From Forficula auricularia (Eukaryota; Arthropoda; Insecta; Dermaptera; Forficulidae), in NCBI GenBank assembly GCA_024734495.1, contig JALMQS010000556.1, forward strand, positions 868,001 through 932,000: a stretch of DNA of 64,000 bases, written 5' to 3'. The translations under genes and the position numbers were made by a program. Shown piece after piece: positions 23,371-35,129 of the stretch. The notes below the pieces were generated by a model. That model saw nothing but the letters and a program-made list of their open reading frames with translations, ran no database searches and had not been told where the DNA came from. Within the stretch, counting starts at the first letter, position 1. Every line of letters begins with the position of its first letter.

Positions 23371-23789
23371 AATCTATTTCTTTCTATCGACAACTTGAAC
23401 TTTCTTATATGAAATTGTTTCGATTCTTTTTGAGACATGTCTAATCAATAGAGACCGGATTTTTATGCAGTAAAAAGTGCCAAAATATGCAGTTAAAATT
23501 GCTGAAATATGTAACTAAACTAATATGCAGAATAGGTTGAAATATGCAAATATATGCAATAAAAGATGGCAAAATAAAAAAATTTATGCACTAAAAAATT
23601 AAAATTGAAGACAAAAAGACTATATAATTGAAGGTGAGCTATGAAAGAAATAAAACCATGTGTCAAATATGTACTTTTATAGCGTAAAAAATTGCACAAA
23701 ATTCTCATTAGGTATATATATATTTTTTTTTATTTATTTCTCCCCGGAAACACAGCCCATTTAGACAGTACATCAGTAAAGTGTTATTA
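23371..23789. other. AT-rich non-coding DNA with repeated 'atatgca' phrases
   Basis: Between 23460 and 23590, and again at 24225-24400, phrases such as atatgcagt, aatatgcaatttta and aaatatgcaa recur irregularly. No clear period and no gene recognised. Confidence 0.45.
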
Positions 23790-23885
23790 GTGTTAGTGAG
23801 GGAGCGGATATTTAGCCGGTCGAAATTTTATATGCTAGCAAGGCTCGAACCCGGCCCTCCCGCTTGAACATCGCCATAAATCAAC
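23790..23885 (-). repeat. tRNA-like SINE fragment
   Basis: The minus strand contains gggccgggttcgagccttgc, a strong B box with flanking T-stem-like pairing, followed by body sequence ccggctaaatatccgctccc. The A-box end is not recognisable. It differs from SINE A and SINE B, so it is either a third SINE family or a tRNA pseudogene. Confidence 0.5.
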
Positions 23886-24949
23886 ATAATAAATATAATA
23901 ATGTTTCAAAAAATGTGAACGAAAAAATACGAGGGGGGGGGGGGTAGTTTTATTTAACAGACACGATTGTATTGTACTCCTTTTATTTTTTTTCTTATAT
24001 TAACAATCTTTTCATATTGACGTATCTACAAATAATAAACTAATAAAATAATGCAAATATTTGACCGACTCTGATTCCTACATTAATTTACACTCAATGG
24101 CCAAAATCTGTTGTTTACCGAAGGCTTAAAAAAAAATAATGTCCCATTGTTTTTTTTTCTTCATTTTTTTCATTCTTTCTCAAAAAATTTACTTTTACAA
24201 AATCTCTATTTTGCCCAAAAATCCTTCAAATATGCAATTTTATGCAATATTCCTCAAATATGCAATTTTATCCAATATTACCCAAATATACAAAAATATG
24301 CAGTATATAATTTAACCCGCAGTATCCTAGATGCATGATTCGGATAGATAAATGATCCCCTGGGTCGAATGTGGCGGCAAACAACAAAATATGCAATTAC
24401 ATAGGAATCTACTAATCAATGATGTTTTCTATAAGTATTTGTATGGTATAGCCGTATATGAAAAAATATATATTTTTAAAAATGTCTTGCTATCGGGGGT
24501 GTTAATTTAAATAAATGTCTATTTAAAAACAGACCTTTTTAGACCTATTATCCCGGGGTCAATCCTTTTGTTATGTATTTTCGGTAGATTTCTGTCTGTC
24601 TGTCTATTTAAATCGCTTATCGGCTATATCCAGATCACTTTTTATTCGATTATTTTTTATTTATTTTTTTTAATTAACTTTGTTTCGGTAAGATTCAATA
24701 AATTGAAACCAGAATGCGAAAGTAAAAGAGACAGGAAAATTATTATTTTTTTTTTATTTAATACATTCATCTCACTTATCTTCCCCGCATTCAGAGAATT
24801 AATAACCAAATGTGAAATTGGTTTATTATAAAAAAAATAAAATAAAAAATGTTCATATGTGCGCTTGTTTTTTGAGTCAGTTTTTTATGAATTAGGTACT
24901 CCTTTATCAGGATACACATACTTACATAAATACATTGATATACTATATA
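23886..24949. other. AT-rich non-coding DNA
   Basis: A poly-G run at 23933-23944, T-rich stretches and 'atatgca' phrases. The open frames at 24111-24338 and 24568-24831 are T-rich chance frames. Confidence 0.5.
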
Positions 24950-25715
24950 CCTAAAAAGGATTAAATAGTCATGCAGCTTATGGTATTTCTTTTATTTTAA
25001 AATTCCCTCTGACGTTTCGGCTATTGGTTATAGCCATCTTCGGAGAAGGAATTTGTTAAAATTTATAAAAATTTCTAGATACTTAACTCATCAACGAATA
25101 ATATATATACAAGAAATACACAGGATATATATACAAAATTATATACAAGATAAATATTTATAAAAAACATGTAATCATATTTTCAAAAATTGTGTCTTAG
25201 ACTGGAATTTTTTTTAATATAATTACATCATTTTAATAAATATCTTGTATATTATATTCTTTGAGGTGGCTGTGGGTCAGTGGTTAGAGTGTCGGGCCGG
25301 TGGCCTGAAATACGCTGGTTCGAGACTGAGTCTCGACATATATTTGCAGTCGCCTCCTCTTGGAAAGCAATGGCAAACTACCAAGAGTATAATTGCCTAG
25401 TAACCTCTAAAACTAGCCGTTCGGAACCGGCGTTAAAAAGTAGGGTCCCGTATATCTGTGTAAAAACAGCTAACACACTCAGCACAGGTATATGTGGAGA
25501 GGAGCCGATACATCAGGGAGACCTGATATGGCACTTAAAAAAGAAAAGATTATATTCTTTATTTTGTTATTTGATGAGTTGTGTATCTAAAAATTTGTAT
25601 AAATTTTGACAAATTCCCGCTCCGAAGATGGCTATAGTCAATAGCCGAAACGTCAGAGGAAGTTTAAAAAAAAGAAATGCCAAAAGTTGCATGATTCTTT
25701 ATTAAATACCAGAGC
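24950..25715. repeat. Foldback element f2 interrupted by SINE B
   Basis: Arms of about 150 bp (24950-25107 and 25570-25715) are inverted repeats containing ctctgacgtttcggctattg and its partner. Each arm carries tccgaagatggctat..atagccgaaacgtcaga (plus strand 25621-25656; minus strand 25011-25046): a 6-bp stem GGCTAT/ATAGCC followed directly by GAAACGTC. A SINE occupies the centre. Confidence 0.85.
25263..25548 (+). mobile_element. tRNA-derived SINE B, full length with 12-bp target duplication
   Basis: 286 bp. The A box region tgtgggtcagtggttagag (25271-25289) and B box ggttcgagact (25317-25327) are at tRNA-like spacing, so pol III could transcribe it. The body includes ggaaagcaatggcaaactac and the 3' end is A-rich (cttaaaaaagaaaag). 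It is flanked by perfect 12-bp repeats ATTATATTCTTT (25251-25262 and 25549-25560), the hallmark of LINE-driven retroposition. It lies inside foldback f2 and so is younger than it. The 109-residue frame overlapping it is not a gene. Confidence 0.93.
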
Positions 25716-26709
25716 TATAAAAATTCCTGAAATACATACTTAAATATAGTATATGTGTAACTTCGCTAAAAACATTTTCACTGTTAAAAAACACAAAAAT
25801 TGTGTATTAAACCATTTATTATTGACTGAAGTTTTTACCTGTTTATTTATTTATTTCGGATGTCAAAAGATACATTGAGTCCTACAATATTAAATACCAA
25901 GTGCAAAACAAAGTCCAAAATATAATAAAAATTTAATATATATATATGGGGTGCAAAGTAGACTAGCCTCCTCGTGGTGCACTCCGGGCAACGTAACTTG
26001 TTACGGCAAAATAGTCTACCCCGTAAGCGAATCTGGTGCTTGGGGTCGATTTCCAACCGGTTCCTCTTCAACACGATAAAACATATTTAATATTCATTTT
26101 TTAGGAAACTGCCTTCTCGATTTTCTTTTAAATTTAAATTTGAGGTTAAGAAATTTTTCACCCCGAAAATAGAGTTTTTCATCAAAGAGTGTTTATGTAT
26201 ATTTATTAGGACTCTGCAAGCAAAATCCTCTTTGCTTTGGTTTAAAGAATTTTAAAAATTGAAAGATGTGGCGTGACCGGTGACATTTATTTATTTTAAT
26301 TTCGAAAATTATTCTAAAAATGATGGTTATTTTTACTTTCACTTACATAGCAAAGCATTTAAATAAAGTCTTGCATTCACTAAGGAAGTTCAATTTTCAA
26401 AATCTTCTTCCTCAAAACTATAAAAATTAAAAAATGTTTGGAGATTTCTCTTGGATTTTATTAAAAAGCATATATTTTAGCTGTTTGAAAGCATAAAAAT
26501 TATACTTTTAGTAAATTTAGTGATTTTACCAATTAATCCAAAAATTCATTAATTTCGTAAGAATCAAAATAATAAAGTTTAAAAAAAAATTCAATGAAAA
26601 CAAAAAAATACATTTAGTAAATGAATAAATTTTTATTAAATAAATAAAATATTATTTTCTTCGAGGTGGTTTGAGCTTTCTTTAATGTGAATATTAAAAC
26701 AAAATTAGA
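25716..26709. other. AT-rich non-coding DNA
   Basis: Contains a (TTTA)n-like run at 25842-25856 that could be the tail of a minus-strand retroelement, and an unrecognised complex stretch at 25950-26075 (gcctcctcgtggtgcactcc, ggggtcgatttccaaccgg). No host gene. Confidence 0.45.
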
Positions 26710-27493
26710 TAGCACTCTGCACGGCAAACCCTCACTCCCGAATAATCGAGTCAATGTTGCCTCCTCAATCAATCTCGACCTAGACAAACTGAATAAATGG
26801 AGCTCTCAAAATTTAGTTAACTTTAATGCAAACAAGACTCAATGTTGTCTAATTTCTAGGCGCGAAAATAAAATTTTTCCTGATATTCACTTCGATTCGA
26901 ATACCCTGAAAATGTGTGACAGCCTATCCATGTTGGGCGTCTCTGTCGCATCTGACCTGTCTTGGAATGAACACATCTCCTCTGTAGCGAAATCTGCAGC
27001 AAGGAAGATTGGCTTCTTATTCAGGTCCAAGCGATTTTACAAACCCCCACATCTTCTCACCATCTACAAGGCCCAAATCCGCCCCTGTCTCGAATACGGC
27101 TCTCATCTATGGAGAGGAGCCTCGAAATATTCTCTTGCTACCCTGGATGCAATTCAGAAACGAGCCGTCAGGCTAATTGACGATTCTACCCTCACCGACT
27201 CCCTCGACTCGCTAGCTCATCGAAGAAATGTCTCTGCCCTTTCCCTTTTCTATAGATACTATCACGGCAGGTGCTCTGATGAGATAAAATCAGTAATCCC
27301 CCCCACTCCCAAAGCATGCTTTCCACGTAGCACGCGTTTTGCCGACTCCCAACACTCTTTCGCGGTCAAATTAGAAAAGATCCGGACCACTTCATTCGCC
27401 AATACATATATCCCCATGACTTCAAGGAACTGGAACTCACTCCCAGCCTCCATCTTTCCCAGCATTTATAATCATCAAACCTTCAAAACCTGA
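26710..27493 (+). pseudogene. LINE ORF2 C-terminal part of reverse transcriptase (5'-truncated, uninterrupted)
   Basis: About 260 residues are open to TGA at 27491-27493. They cover the end of the reverse-transcriptase domain and the C-terminal region: LNKWSSQNLVNFNANKTQC (palm/thumb transition), then FLGV-type SMLGVSVASDLSWNEHI, then IRPCLEYGSHLWRGAS, AIQKRAVRLI and finally SRNWNSLPASIF near the end. This order is common in jockey/CR1-type LINEs. The catalytic YxDD motif and the endonuclease domain would lie upstream and are absent. The few residues before 26710 in the open frame are host flank, so the ATG at the start of that frame is not a real start. The intact frame suggests a fairly young insertion. 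The piece cannot drive its own mobility. Confidence 0.88.
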
Positions 27494-27629
27494 GTGCATA
27501 GACACCTACGTCTACACCCTCTCACTTAATCAACTTTCCCTTCTTTTCGGTAATGCAAGGGTCTTTCGAGATCCATAGGGGCTGCATCTTTACTGGTGCA
27601 CCCCTTCTTGCAGTCGATTGCATTAAAAA
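26710..27629 (+). mobile_element. 5'-truncated non-LTR retrotransposon (LINE)
   Basis: The 3' end of a LINE: about 780 bp of ORF2, a short 3' UTR (ending gtgcaccccttcttgcagtc..cattaaaaaa) and a poly-A tail. AAAATTAGA occurs immediately before the first element codons (26701-26709) and in the A-rich tail (27630-27638), consistent with a 9-bp target duplication, although A-richness makes this tentative. 5' truncation is typical of LINE insertions made by target-primed reverse transcription. The same family is seen as older pieces at 12078-12370 and 52320-52672. Confidence 0.88.
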
Positions 27630-27639
27630 AAAATTAGAA

Positions 27640-28082
27640 AAAATAAAACTTGACCAAAAAAATAATATATTTTTTTCTTTTTCAAATGCCTATTATGAAG
27701 ACAAACTGATGTATTATATGCGTCACATATAGCAGTTCTATTAAATGAAAATTGACCTAGTGACATTGCCTACTCAATTTGTGCAGCCCATTATTCAATT
27801 GAAATTGATTAGCTTGGGCGGAAAAATAAAATTGCGCGTTGGAACCTAATATTTATTTACACTAGCTGCACTAATTGCATAAATATTAAATTATATTACA
27901 ATGTTATATATTGAATTTAATTTACATTATACAATTTTATAAATATAATTAATTTTTATTTTAATTTACAAAATATTTTTTTATCTTTGTGGGCTTGTAC
28001 TTCCAGAGGACTTAGTGTTGTGCATTTCCACTTAAAATTAAATTTTTTTGAATTCAATATTAGAATAATCATATTAAAAATT
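27640..28082. other. AT-rich non-coding DNA
   Basis: No feature recognised. acttagtgttgtgcatttccacttaaaatta (28009-28035) recurs at 28981-29015 on the far side of R2 copy b: flanking host sequence duplicated or part of a larger repeat. Confidence 0.5.
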
Positions 28083-28985
28083 TGCTAATTGTATTTTTAA
28101 CCGACTTCAAAAAAGGAGGGGTTCTTAATTGGTCTGAATTTTTTAATGAATCGAACTCGACGAATTTTACTTAGTAGGCTGGTACGCTCGCTTATGGTAT
28201 ATACATAGTTTGTTTAGCACCGACTTCAAAAAGTGATTTCATGTAAATATTTCGTCATTTAGTTGTAACTAAATTAGATAATTATTTTATACCTTTTAGT
28301 GCATTTTATTTAATTTTTGAATTCTTATTATTTTATTTGTTACATTTAATTTTTTGAAGTCGGTTTTATTTATTTTTTTTATAAAAATTATTTTTATTTT
28401 TCTCTTTTTACTGATATGTTAATAGTGAATTATTATAATACCTTGCATGCATCTCGTAAGAGAAAGCGTCGGGCGAATGAATCAGAAAATGATAAAAAAA
28501 TTCAATTCATAAATATAGAAATTCTCTCGAAACGTTTGCGGGTTTTAAATGAACGTTTTAAGATTGTTTTTTTTATAAAAGATTTTATTTATTATAATTT
28601 CGATTATTTGCTCATAAGAATTGGAGATTTCGTCATTGATCATCAGAACTTGACCAAACTAATATGGGACCACCCCTAAGAAACCCCCTTACCAATAAAA
28701 AAGAATCATTGAAATCGGTCCACGTGGCAAAAAGTTCTCACTGAAAATACATAAAATAAATAAATAATTAGGTATCTTGACTATCTTGGAGCTATACTGA
28801 TGCAGAAAGAATCATTAAAATCGGTTCATAAACAAAGAAGTTATGCCTGAACAAACATAACAAAAAAAGTCCAATACCAATGAAAAAAACGGGACCAATC
28901 AGAAACCATACTGAACCCAATGCAAAAAATATCATCAAAATCGGTTCATAATTGGGGAAGATATCATAGACACAAAAAAAACTTA
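28083..28985. repeat. R2 repeat copy b
   Basis: Begins taaccgacttcaaaaaagga, contains caccgacttcaaaaagtgatttcatg and gaagtcggttttattt, and in its second half the reverse-complement phrases of copies a and d (aatcattaaaatcggttcataaacaaagaag, accaatcagaaaccatactgaaccc). The open frame 28416-28679 (with RKRKRRANES) lies inside; its DNA matches decayed sequence in copy d (59730-59820), so it may be a transposon-protein fragment. acttagtgttg..cacttaaaatta flanks both sides (28009 and 28981). Confidence 0.75.
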
Positions 28986-29650
28986 GTGTTGCTCATTTAC
29001 ACTTAAAATTAATTTTTTTCAATTCAATATTAGAATAATCATATTAAAAATTTGCTAATTGTATTTTAAGATGAAATAATTGAAATCAATGAATTTTAAA
29101 ATGGAAATAATTGATTTCAAAATGAGACTAATCAATTTTTAATCGGAAAGACATATTGAAACTCCATAATAGTTTTCCTTTTGGGGAAATTTTAATAAAA
29201 TATAATATTAAAATTTGTCTCTTTTTTTAAATTTTTTATTAAATAAATAATTTCTTCTGGGATGTTTTATTATAAATAGATTCTCTCTTCAGAAATCTTC
29301 TATCAGACCTTGTACTATTACTCATTTGACCTTTCACGGATATGTAATAATAACTTTCTGAGAAACAACGTTTATGTCTTTTCAGTTTATATTCTACTAT
29401 ACATCAATAGTATCATTATCCGCTTAAGCAGGTATATATTTTTAGACAAATTGATTTTTAAACTGAAAGTTTTAATTATTTTTGTTAAGCAATTTGAGGT
29501 ATATATTTGTTACACTTCTTCTGAGTCTACAATTTCGTAATTTATTATTTAATTTTTTTGGCTATCACCACTTACATTAGCCAAAACCTCTTTCGTATGT
29601 GTGTATAAAAGTGTTAGTTTGTTCATGAATGCAAAGGAAAGCCTATTAAT
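28986..29650. other. AT-rich non-coding DNA
   Basis: The first 80 bp repeat the sequence flanking R2 copy b on its left (attagaataatcatattaaaaatttgctaattgtatttt at 28062-28100 and 29032-29070). Otherwise nothing recognised. Confidence 0.5.
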
Positions 29651-30361
29651 TTTTACTTTACCATACAGCGTATGGTCAAGTATTGTAATCGTGCATGAAA
29701 AAAGAGGGTTTTTTCCTTCTTTTTTTCGAAATATCTCAAAAACGGCTGAAACTATCTTGATTAAAAAAATTGAACGAAACCATGGAATTTTGCTCTACAA
29801 AAAAACTCTAATAAGTAAACATCGAAAAAATTATATTTTTCGAGATAATAATTGTTTTGTCAAAATGCCTGTTAGTTAGTCTGTCTGGTGGTTAGTCTGT
29901 GCGTTAACAAATTTTGTGGACGAGCTAGCTCAAAACCTAGTCTGAATATCAAAACCAAATTTCACACGTAGTTTTGGTCCATTGAGATTAACAGCTGATT
30001 AGATTTTGGTGTACATCGACCCAAAATTAAGGGGCGGGGATAAAAATTAAAAATCTAGGCCATTTGAGCAACTCAACCAAATTTTGTATACAAAATCAGT
30101 GGACCCCCAGAACTCTAAAAATGCAAAAACCAACGGCCCAAAATGGGGGGGGGAGTGTAGGGTCAAAAAATAAAATCTAGTCTCTTGTATCAAACTCAAC
30201 CAAATTTTGTATACATAATCAGTGGGACCCCAGAAGTCTAAAAATGCAAAAACTCCCTCCCTACATGATTATAAATAATTTTATTAAATATTAAATATAA
30301 GTGAGGGGCCAGGTTGTATGGTAAAGTCAAGTGGATGGCCACATCAGAACACGTCAGCTTA
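29651..30361 (+). repeat. R1 repeat copy 3
   Basis: Starts ttttactttaccatacagcg and ends gccacatcagaacacgtcagctt. It has only two internal sub-repeat units, making it the shortest complete copy. Confidence 0.87.
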
Positions 30362-30462
30362 TTTTTTTAAGTCTGCAACACTAAACTTTAATTTAAAATA
30401 TATTTATTGGTAAATAACTTTTAAGTAGTTAGGTGTTGGTTCTAGGTTAAACATTTTAATAT

Positions 30463-30547
30463 AATAATAAGACTTGAGCAAGATGCGAAGTAGGTTTCAC
30501 AAAAAACGTGTGAAACCTACCTCGCATCTTGCTCAAGTTTTATTATT
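30463..30547. repeat. Near-perfect 38-bp hairpin, pre-miRNA-like
   Basis: 5' arm 30463-30500 (..acttgagcaagatgcgaag, taggtttcac) pairs with 3' arm 30510-30547 (gtgaaacctacctcgcatct, tgctcaag..) around a 9-nt loop aaaaaacgt. Only about two positions are not Watson-Crick (one G-T, one A-C). Size and loop fit a pre-miRNA or a small MITE. No known miRNA seed recognised. Confidence 0.75.
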
Positions 30548-32746
30548 TTATTGGTAAAAAAAAACTTTTTTATTAAATTTTAAGTTCAATTAAATGTCTT
30601 TTTTAATAAATTACTAATAAAAAATAAAAATAATAATTAAAGTTAAAAATTAAATTTTCAGCTTTCAAGTTCTTGAAATTTAATGTTTTAATTCGCATTG
30701 CTTCATTGAACTTCAAATATTCTAGAACTCTATTCATACATTAACAGATATATCACCTCAATAGTAAAATTTATATTTTTAAGGATTTTAAGATTTTGAT
30801 TTAAAAAATAAATAAATATAATCCCACCCAGTATAAAAACTTGGCGTCTAATGTAAGTAAATAATTTCACTTCTTCATTTCCTCTAGTTTTAAAATTTAA
30901 AAATTTTGATTGCAGGCTTAGATTAATTGACGAAAACTTCAAAAAGACATAAAATTAAATATCATATCATTTAGAATTGTCTTTTAATATGATTTAGTAT
31001 TCAAAGCTATCCTTATGAATAATTTGATAAGTAATAAGTCGTAGATAAGAATGGACAATACTTTGAATAAAATACATTGTCCAATTTCTCTGAATAAAGC
31101 TTCAAAGGTACAAAAAAACCTCAAAACTTATTTGCAGACTTAATACTTTCTTATTTGAAGATTTGGAAAAGTTGATTTTTTCAATTTCTTTATTTTAGAA
31201 TCCAGAAATTTTTGGAGAAAAATAAATTTGTTACTCACTCATAAACGCATTATTGTGAATAATTTAAAAACAAATGACTATTCTAAACTAAAATAAGTTT
31301 TTTTGCAATAAGTCTTTAAAAAACAAAATCATTTATTTAGGTTTTTAAGAAATTTCCAAAAATTGATTTTATGAAATGTTTCATTTAATGAGTATTTTCT
31401 AAAAAACGAAAAAATATTAATTTTTATAAATAAAGTATATCTATTATCAATATTTGTTAAAAAGGATGAATTCAACAATAAATTATAACTTATGATAGTA
31501 TTATCAAATTTTGGAAATTGAGGAAAAAAATTCTGATATTTTTGTTTTTAGTCAAAATCATAGAGTTTCTCAAGTGTTTTATTTTCATAATTTTCAGTTT
31601 TTATTTCAATATTGTTTTTAATAAAAAATTCTTAATAATCAAAAATTTTCAGGTTAATAAAAGTAATAAAACATTTAAATTCACTCTTCTTAGATATGGG
31701 TATTTTATCATGATAAGAAAATACGTCCAAAGACGTAAACAGTTGCTGATTGCATAAATACGATTTTATCGAATGAATATTATTTATTGAAATTAATTTT
31801 TAATCATCATTTAAAATAAATAAAGATTTGTTGGATAATAAAAGCTTAATCGAATTATTTCTAAATGGGGTTTATTAGAGAAATATGAAAAATAATAAAC
31901 TGAATAGAATTGTAAGAACGGCGTACTATTATATTAATTAAGTAAATAGAGTTATTCGATTGGTAGATAAATAATAAATCAACGACTAATGAAGGAAAAA
32001 ATATTCCAATAGAAAAATTAACTTCCCAGTTTGATTTCCCGGTCGGATAAAATCTCGTCTATTTATTTAATTTAACCGATAATTTGATTAGAATCGATAA
32101 CAAATCCGATATATATATTCAGAAAAAACATAACCATTCTAATTAAATTAATGATTTCATAAATTTAATATTTTAATATGTAGGTGAAATGATTTTTTAT
32201 CCATTAGTTAGGGTAAATGTACACAAAGATGTTAAGTCAGTTGCCTATCTTTAAGGGGTTTCTATAAAAGTTTGCAGAATTTTTTTTTAAAGTTCTAATA
32301 AGAATTAAATTTTTTCATAATATCCACATATCTAAATGAATTTAATAAACTAAAATATTTGAAATATTTTCTTAAAAATAATTTTCGCAAAGTAAATGAA
32401 TAAAAATAATTTCATTTTTTTTATTTTTAATATTTATTTTGCATTATGGCTCTACAATCATATCTGATTTGAAGTAGCATTAATTTAAATTTCAGTCTTC
32501 CAATATAAATTTTAAAATTTTATTTTTATTTGCTGACGTTTAGGTATACACACTATTTGCAAAAAATCTCGATCTGTTGATAAATTTTCAAAAAATTAAA
32601 TAAATAAATATAATAAAATTTTCTAAAATAAAAAAAATTAAAAATTGTGTCCTTATATATGTATATATGTACTTATATATTTTAATTTATAAATTTACAA
32701 AATAAAAAATTCACTTGGGTACTGAAGAATCAATATAGACTAAAAA
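30548..32746. other. AT-rich non-coding DNA
   Basis: About 2.2 kb of very AT-rich sequence without a recognised gene or repeat. The open frame at 31518-31757 is K/F/I-rich low complexity. Confidence 0.5.
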
Positions 32747-33372
32747 ATTGTGAATTCTATTAATCCTTGATAAAATTATAAAATAATTATCCCAATTTTG
32801 CTATGGGTAATTAAATGCGTATTTAATATCAAATCAGTTTTTTTTTAATTAAATATGTTTGTGTGTGTGTGTATAAAAAAATGATAATTTTTTTGAAGCA
32901 GGATATTATATACCAAATGCCGAAATTGGTGAGTTGTGTATTATCCTAGCAATCACACTTTGTACACACATTTTTTTTTCAAAACTCACACTGTAGTTAA
33001 ATACCCGGCGAAGGGGGCAGGGATTAATTAACAAAAATTTATTTTAATCAATTCTTATAAATTCTATTAACCCTTGAAAAAATAATAAAATTATCGCAAA
33101 TTTGCTATTGGTGATTAAGGGCGGTTTATTTAATATTAAATCAGTCTTTTTTAATTAAGTGTGTGTGTGTGTGTGTATGAGTGTGTGTGTGTAGAAAATT
33201 ATAATATTAATTATAATATTTTTTGAAGCAGGACATACCAATTGTCGAACAGGTGAGTTATATATTATCCTAACATCACACTTAGAACACACAATTTTTT
33301 TTTTCAAAAATCACGCAAAACTCGCACTATAGTGATAGTTTTAAAAACCCGGCGGCGGGGGCAGGGAGGCGG
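32747..33372 (+). repeat. Tandem duplication of a ~310-345 bp unit
   Basis: Unit 1 (about 32747-33030) and unit 2 (about 33056-33372) share, in order: attctattaa.cc.ttga, aaattat..caattttgctat.ggt, a (GT)n run (32860 and 33160), ttttttgaagcagga, ggtgagtt.t.tattatccta, cacactt..acacaca and a GC-rich end cccggcg..gggggcaggga. Both units keep gaagcag and ggtgagtt, which resemble splice acceptor and donor sites. Confidence 0.8.
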
Positions 33373-33620
33373 TATGTCAAAGGAAAATCACGAGACACTT
33401 GGTTCTATTCTGCACGAAAGCTGAGAGGCAACTGAGCGGCGGCGGCCGGAGCGGCTGGCTCCCCTGCGCCGCCCCTTCGGAGCCACCAGCCACCCCCCTG
33501 AACGCCCCGGTTAAATGTTTTCATGGACACGGGGGTAACCTTCAGGCAAACCCTCTTATCATACACACACACACACAAACTACACAATCGAATCATTTCT
33601 TATTAATCCGCAAGCTCATC
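33373..33620. other. GC-rich island
   Basis: In an otherwise AT-rich window, 33410-33545 is strongly GC-rich and CpG-containing (gcggcggcggccggagcggc, ccctgcgccgccccttcgga), directly after the duplicated cccggcg boxes and followed by an (AC)n run at 33562-33578. Overlapping open frames on both strands are compositional. It could be a promoter or 5' exon, but nothing proves transcription. Confidence 0.45.
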
Positions 33621-33711
33621 TTCTAGAAATTAGTATTACTTTTATATTTTTATTTAAATTAAAATTATTTTACTTAACAAGGTAAGAAAACTATTGTTTA
33701 CCTTAGAAAAA

Positions 33712-34453
33712 TAAATTGACGTGTTCTGATGTGGCCTTCCACTTGACTTTACCATACAACCTGGCCCTTCACTTATATTTAATATTTAATAAAATTATTT
33801 ATAATCATGTAGGGGAGGGGGTTAGTTTTGGCATTTTAAAACTCCTGGGGGGGTCCCACTGATTATGTATAGAAAATTTTGTTGAGTTTGGTACAAAAGC
33901 CTAGATTTTCTTTTTTTGACCGTACACTCCACCCCCCCCCCCTCCATTTTGAGAGGTTAGTTTTTGCATTTTTAGGCTTCTGGGGGTCCACTGATTATGT
34001 ATACAAAATTTGGTTGAATTTGCTCAAATGGCCTAGATTTTTAATTTTTAACCCCACCTCCACGCCCCTTAATTTTGGGTCGATATCGAAAATCTAATCA
34101 GCTCTTAATCTCAATGGACCAAAACTACGTGTGAAATTTGGATTCCATATTCACACTAGTTTTTGAGCTAGTTTGTCTACAAAAATTTGGTAACGCACAG
34201 ACTAACAGACAAACAGACAGAATTACAGACAGACTAATAGACATTTTGACAAAAAACAATTATTTTCTTGAAAAATATAAATTTTTCGATGTTAACTTAT
34301 CAGAGCTTTTGTAGAGCGAAATGTCATGGTTACGCTCAATTTTTTTAATCAAAATAGTTTTAGCTTTTTTTGAGATATTTCAAAAAAAGAAGGAAAAAAC
34401 CACTTTTTTCATGCACGATTACAATACTTGACCATAACCTGTATGTTAAAGTA
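33712..34453 (-). repeat. R1 repeat copy 4
   Basis: Minus-strand copy from ttgacgtgttctgatgtggc to ccataacctgtatgttaaagta. Two internal units. Its end abuts the tail of a LINE fragment. Confidence 0.86.
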
Positions 34454-35070
34454 ATAAATAAATCTTTATACCTTGACTTCCATAGGTGCATAAGTTCTCT
34501 GTGGCTAGGTAAACCACACATCCATACAATCTAACTATAACAAATTAACAAATAATAAACAAGTACAAAAAAAAGAAAAAAATAGAAATGTAGGCTCATT
34601 AACAAATAACATTACCATAGATTTCCAACAAAAAACAAAAAGTAATTTAAAAATTCCTCGCAAAAACCCTATACCAGGAGCAAACGACGCATTATCTATC
34701 CTAGCTTTTGTCATAAGTTGTCAAAGACACTTAGTCAGAATTTTAACAAGGATCGTATGACCTAGCTAAACTTTGCTTGTGAAAACTACATATATAAAAT
34801 TTTGAACAACTCTAGGACATTAGGAGTTAAAAAAATTTTAAATTGATTTAATCATAGGGGACAGAGGAATAGACAGATTGTTCCACAAATCAATGCTAGA
34901 TCCTACAAATGAAATCAAACCTACATTAATATATGGATAAATTAACTCGACATCTTTCTCAAAATTTAGAATTTTATTCAAGATACATACTTCTACACTT
35001 TAGTATACTAACAACTTAAATCTCTGATATCTATTTCTAAAAATTCTCCTCTTATCTCTCCAAAGAAAAA
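34454..35070 (-). pseudogene. LINE 3'-end fragment (R5), minus strand
   Basis: Minus strand ends in a (TTTA)-type tail (aataaataaatctttat on the plus strand). It aligns with 56745-57575 through ttgtaggatct.gcattgatttgtg, cctaatgtcctagagttgt, ataatgcgtcgtttgctcctggtat and ggaaatctatg.t.atgttatttgt. Its decayed translation includes SSIDLWNNLSIPLSPMIKSI, resembling the W-N-x-L-P type C-terminal end of LINE ORF2. Stops and frameshifts throughout. Confidence 0.65.
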
Positions 35071-35129
35071 AAATACAAAAAATAACTATAACTGCAGATT
35101 TGTTGCTTTGGTTTTTGAGATGCCAAAGA

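Noticed and set aside
25280..25609. 109-residue open frame
   Set aside because: Lies almost entirely inside SINE B, starts in its tRNA-like head and ends beyond its tail; no family resemblance.
26687..26709. Apparent start of the 268-residue LINE frame
   Set aside because: These bases are upstream of the likely truncation point and contain the target duplicate; the element-derived frame begins at about 26710.
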